Assembly: GCA_946615975.1 (NCBI GenBank)
Contig: CAMOID010000007.1
Span: 1 to 36,913 of the forward strand
Length of the DNA: 36,913 nucleotides
Source: an uncultured Caryophanales bacterium
GTDB lineage: Bacteria > Bacillota_I > Bacilli_A > RF39 > UBA660
Reading direction: 5' to 3'
Part shown: piece by piece, positions 34,122 to 36,913 of the stretch
Layout of the letters: each line of letters starts with the position of its first letter
Position numbering within the stretch: the stretch's first letter is position 1
Made by a program: the position numbers and the translations under genes
Notes under the pieces: generated by a model
Seen by the model: the letters and a program-made list of their open reading frames with translations, nothing else
What the model was told of the DNA's origin: nothing
The model's database searches: none

Positions 34122-34832
34122 ATGGAAAGATTACAAAAAGTAATTGCTGAATCAGGATATACTTCAAGAAGAAAAGCAGAAGATTTAATTAGAGCTGGAA
34201 AAGTATTTGTAAATGGAGAAAGAGTAACTGAACTTGGTGTTAAAGTTGCAGGTGATGATACTATCATGATAAATGGTGAAATATTAAATAAAGAAGATAA
34301 AGTATATTTCTTATTTAATAAACCAAGAGGAGTAGTATCAACTGTATCTGATGATAAAGAAAGAAAGACAGTTTTAGATTTTATTGATACAGATAAAAGA
34401 ATATATCCAGTTGGTAGATTAGATTATAATACTACAGGAATTCTTCTTTTAACTAATGATGGTAAATTAGATAACATATTAACACATCCTTCTCATCATG
34501 TACCTAAGACATATGTAGCTAAATTAAATAAATGTTTAGAAATAGAAGATCTACATAAAATAGAAAAAGGTATTATGATAGATGATATTAAATGTAAACC
34601 TACTAGAGTAAAATTAAAGAAGAATGATAAAGTAGCTGATACTGCTTTAGTTGAAATAACTATAGTAGAAGGACGTAATCACATTGTTAAAAGATTATTT
34701 GAAGCATGTGGTTATTTAGTAGATAAATTAACCAGAATACAATATGGATTCCTTACACTAGATAATTTAAAATCTGGAGAATATAGAGAACTTACTATTA
34801 AAGAAGTTCATAAATTATATGATTACAAGTAA
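34122..34832 (+). CDS. rluB: rRNA pseudouridine synthase of the RluB/RsuA family
   Basis: An N-terminal S4 RNA-binding domain (about 1-45, 'ERLQKVIAESGYTSRRKAE') precedes the catalytic domain. The latter has 'NKPRGVVST' and 'GRLDYNTTGILLLTNDG', where D101 is the catalytic aspartate. 'EGRNHIVKRLFEA' is the closing family motif. It converts a uridine of rRNA to pseudouridine; RluB (23S) is more likely than RsuA (16S) by similarity, but not proven. The ATG at 34122 lies eight bases after AGGAG; the GTG at 34113 overlaps that site and is not used. The gene overlaps rlmD by 14 bases. Confidence 0.9.
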   Translation: MERLQKVIAESGYTSRRKAEDLIRAGKVFVNGERVTELGVKVAGDDTIMINGEILNKEDKVYFLFNKPRGVVSTVSDDKERKTVLDFIDTDKRIYPVGRLDYNTTGILLLTNDGKLDNILTHPSHHVPKTYVAKLNKCLEIEDLHKIEKGIMIDDIKCKPTRVKLKKNDKVADTALVEITIVEGRNHIVKRLFEACGYLVDKLTRIQYGFLTLDNLKSGEYRELTIKEVHKLYDYK

Positions 34833-36012
34833 GATTGAAAGATTAGATGATGAAGGTAGAGGAATTGCTTACAATGAAGGAAAAGTAGTTTTTATACCTG
34901 ATACATTACCTAAAGAAGAAGTAGAGTATGAAATACTTGTTGATAAAAAGAATTTTAGTGAAGGAAAATTAATAAATATTCTTCAAGAAAACAAAAATAG
35001 AGTATTACCTAAATGTCCTTTATATAATGTATGTGGAGGATGTTCTTTAATGCATTCTAATATAGGTTTTCAAGAAGATTATAAATCTAATAAAATAAAA
35101 AACATATTAAGAAGATATGCTAATATTGATACAGATGTTAAATTTGTTAAATCAAATAAAGATTTATTTTATAGAAATAAAGTTGTATTAAAAGTAGAGA
35201 ATAATAAATGGGGATACTATCAAAAAAAATCACATAATTTATTAGAAATAGATTCTTGTTTATTAGTTAATAATAATATAAATGAAGTTATTAGAAATCA
35301 TGATTATATTAATATAATAGATGGAGAAATAACTATTAGAACTAATTATGAAGATAAGATATTAATATCTATTACTTCTGATAAGAAAGTAAATATAAAT
35401 AAAAATACTATACCTTCTAATGTAGTAGGTATAGTAATAAATAAAGAAACTATATATGGAGATAATTATTTCTATGATATGATTTCTGATATTAAATTTA
35501 AAGTATCTTATAATTCATTCTTCCAAATTAATAATTATATAGCTGGAGAAATATTTGATATTTTAAGATGTAATTTAGAAGGAGAAAATCTTTTAGATCT
35601 TTACTGTGGTGTAGGAACTTTAGGTTTATCACTTTCTAAGAAATATAAAAATATATATGGAATAGAAAAAATAAGAAATGCTATAGAAGATGCTAAATTA
35701 AATGCTAAAGAAAATAATATAGAAAATACACATTTCTTTGTAGGTGATACAGGAACTGTGTTAAAAGATATTGATGTGTCATTTGATACAGTTATAATAG
35801 ATCCACCTAGAAGTGGACTAAACGATGAGACATTACAATATATATTAGAATCTAAACCTAAATCACTAGCATATATATCTTGTAATACTATTACATTAGC
35901 TAGAGATTTAAATAAGATTAAAGAAGTATATAATTTAAAGAAAGTTACAGGATTAGATATGTTTCCAAATTGTCATGATGTGGAATGTGTTTGTTTATTA
36001 GAAAGGAAATAA
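34819..36012 (+). CDS. rlmD: 23S rRNA (uracil-5-)-methyltransferase, TrmA/RlmD family
   Basis: The 397-aa enzyme has an N-terminal TRAM domain (about 1-55). The iron-sulfur cluster cysteines C66, C72 and C75 ('CPLYNVCGGC') are joined by C147 in 'IDSCLLV'. 'LLDLYCGVGTLGLSLS' binds SAM, followed by 'VIIDPPRSGL' and 'YISCNTITLARDL', whose Cys is the catalytic nucleophile. It makes 5-methyluridine in 23S rRNA, as RlmCD of B. subtilis does. It overlaps the pseudouridine synthase gene by 14 bases, giving a small rRNA-modification operon, and TraX follows one base after its stop. Confidence 0.94.
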   Translation: MITSKIERLDDEGRGIAYNEGKVVFIPDTLPKEEVEYEILVDKKNFSEGKLINILQENKNRVLPKCPLYNVCGGCSLMHSNIGFQEDYKSNKIKNILRRYANIDTDVKFVKSNKDLFYRNKVVLKVENNKWGYYQKKSHNLLEIDSCLLVNNNINEVIRNHDYINIIDGEITIRTNYEDKILISITSDKKVNINKNTIPSNVVGIVINKETIYGDNYFYDMISDIKFKVSYNSFFQINNYIAGEIFDILRCNLEGENLLDLYCGVGTLGLSLSKKYKNIYGIEKIRNAIEDAKLNAKENNIENTHFFVGDTGTVLKDIDVSFDTVIIDPPRSGLNDETLQYILESKPKSLAYISCNTITLARDLNKIKEVYNLKKVTGLDMFPNCHDVECVCLLERK

Positions 36013-36013
36013 T

Positions 36014-36742
36014 GTGAAGAAGTTTCTAAATTCTAATCATTTAAAATTAATTGCTATTATAGCAATGACAATTGATCATTTAGCTTGGTTATTATTTCCA
36101 GGTTTTCAAACAGCGTGGTATGTTGTATTACTTCATGTGATAGGTAGATTAACAGCACCTATAATGTGGTTCTTTATAGTAGAAGGATATAATCATACAC
36201 ATAATTTAAAAAAATATATAACTAGATTATTTGCATTTGCTATTGTATCTCATTTTGCTTATTGCTTTTGTTTTGGAATATCATTTATTCCAAATTCAAT
36301 CTTTAATGCAACAAGTGTATTATGGTCTTTAGCATGGTCTGTTGTATTAATGGCAATCTTAGATAATCAAAAGATTAATAAATATTTAAAGATATTATTA
36401 TTTATAGGTATATTCCTAATTACATTCCCAGCTGATTGGAGTTGTATTGCAGTATTTGCAATTATATTTATGAATAAGTATAAAGATAACTTCAAGAAGA
36501 AGATGTTAATGATGATGGTTGGAATAATAATGTATGTAGCTGTTTATTATTTCTGTATAGATCATTTCTATGGATTATTACAATTAGCAACAGCATTAAC
36601 AATACCTATATTATATTTCTATAATTCAGAAAGAGGTAAATTAAATTTAAAATATTTATTCTATGTATATTATCCTCTTCATTTAGTTATAATAGGTATA
36701 ATAAAAATAATAGTATATGGAAATATTAAATTATTATTTTAA
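36014..36742 (+). CDS. TraX family membrane protein
   Basis: The 242-aa protein has about seven hydrophobic segments and the TraX signature near its start: 'HLKLIAIIAMTIDHLAWLLF', then 'GRLTAPIMWFFIVEGY', 'HTHNLKKYITRLFAFA' and 'SHFAYC'. F-plasmid TraX acetylates pilin. Chromosomal homologues in Bacillota have no conjugation genes around them and are probably acyltransferases of envelope components; the substrate is unknown. It uses a GTG start with AAAGGA upstream and is the third gene of the rRNA-modification unit. No conjugation gene is present here. Confidence 0.87.
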   Translation: MKKFLNSNHLKLIAIIAMTIDHLAWLLFPGFQTAWYVVLLHVIGRLTAPIMWFFIVEGYNHTHNLKKYITRLFAFAIVSHFAYCFCFGISFIPNSIFNATSVLWSLAWSVVLMAILDNQKINKYLKILLFIGIFLITFPADWSCIAVFAIIFMNKYKDNFKKKMLMMMVGIIMYVAVYYFCIDHFYGLLQLATALTIPILYFYNSERGKLNLKYLFYVYYPLHLVIIGIIKIIVYGNIKLLF

Positions 36743-36762
36743 ATAGCATAGATGATTAAAAG

Positions 36763-36793
36763 AAATAGAACTATTTATATAGTTCTATTTTTG
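36763..36793 (+). terminator. Intrinsic terminator after the TraX-family gene
   Basis: AAATAGAACTAT (36763-36774) pairs perfectly with ATAGTTCTATTT (36779-36790), then TTG. Confidence 0.85.
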
Positions 36794-36800
36794 TTATAAT
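36792..36800 (+). promoter_or_regulatory. Extended -10 promoter of the glycosyltransferase gene
   Basis: TGT-TATAAT overlaps the end of the terminator and lies 18 bases before the ATG. Confidence 0.6.
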
Positions 36801-36817
36801 AAATATAGGGTGGTTAT

Positions 36818-36913
36818 ATGAAATATGATGTTTCAATAGTATTTCCTTGTTTAAACGAAGAAGCTACATTAGATAAATGTATTAAATCAGTTAAACAAGT
36901 TATGAAGAAAACT
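36818..36913 (+). CDS. Family 2 glycosyltransferase, N-terminal fragment (3' end outside window)
   Basis: The 32 visible codons begin 'MKYDVSIVFPCLNEEATLDK', the N-terminal strand and 'P-C-x-N-E' nucleotide-sugar motif of GT-A family 2 enzymes such as dolichol-phosphate mannosyltransferase-like proteins. AGGGTGG precedes the ATG. The acceptor cannot be judged from this fragment. Confidence 0.8.
   Translation, partial: MKYDVSIVFPCLNEEATLDKCIKSVKQVMKKT

Noticed and set aside
32042-34267. Frames at 32042-32230 (+) and 34007-34267 (-)
   Set aside because: They overlap the CapA-like gene and the pseudouridine synthase start antisense and have no supporting features.
36014-36742. Conjugative element inferred from the TraX-family gene
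   Set aside because: The gene is embedded in an rRNA-modification operon with no other transfer functions; TraX-like proteins are common on chromosomes of Bacillota.

Overview
The window is a very AT-rich stretch of a Bacillota-type chromosome: AGA is nearly the only arginine codon, Shine-Dalgarno sites are strong, and intrinsic terminators sit after almost every unit. Peptidoglycan-active enzymes show a cell wall. TGG is the tryptophan codon throughout, and only one of 34 stop codons read is TGA. This best fits an anaerobic, host- or gut-associated member of the Bacilli/Mollicutes-related lineages. That placement is an inference; no rRNA is present to fix it. There is no tRNA, rRNA, CRISPR array or insertion sequence.

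Layout. 1-2893: the end of a wall-facing protein with cadherin-like repeats, a protein of unknown function and a HAD nucleotidase. 2921-7713: envelope genes (PrsA-like foldase, polysaccharide deacetylase with Ig-like modules, anchored NlpC/P60 hydrolase) and a methyltransferase. 7819-13683: a methyltransferase-like protein, uvrB, a membrane protein with a lysine-rich tail, an odd small protein, a CBS/DRTGG-type family II pyrophosphatase and a 29-codon membrane peptide. 13744-16447: a ~515-nt structured RNA directly upstream of an OapA-like membrane protein (read here as OLE RNA), then a short-chain dehydrogenase and an unknown protein. 16458-19678: slipin, a six-helix membrane protein, an rRNA-type methyltransferase and a coiled-coil protein. 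19831-20204: a second structured RNA, unassigned. 20289-31631: a large accessory surface locus. 31668-36913: CapA-like protein, recX, a small membrane protein, rluB-like, rlmD-like, TraX family and the start of a family 2 glycosyltransferase.

The most unusual region is 20289-31631. It holds two versions of a four-part set: a giant cysteine-rich secreted protein (1163 and 1199 aa), a 146-aa pilin-like membrane protein, and two membrane-anchored ectodomain proteins (X and Y) whose genes overlap. The giants are paralogous in their middle and C-terminal parts but carry different N-terminal modules: NlpC/P60 in one, a possible thioester-like domain in the other. The 146-aa gene occurs twice in an exact 475-bp repeat. 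All four X/Y proteins share a two-cysteine motif before their C-terminal membrane helix. I read this as an undescribed envelope-associated complex; its function is unknown.

Regulation looks uniform. Most promoter candidates carry an extended -10 (TGnTATAAT), and many terminator stems include the stop codon of the gene they end.
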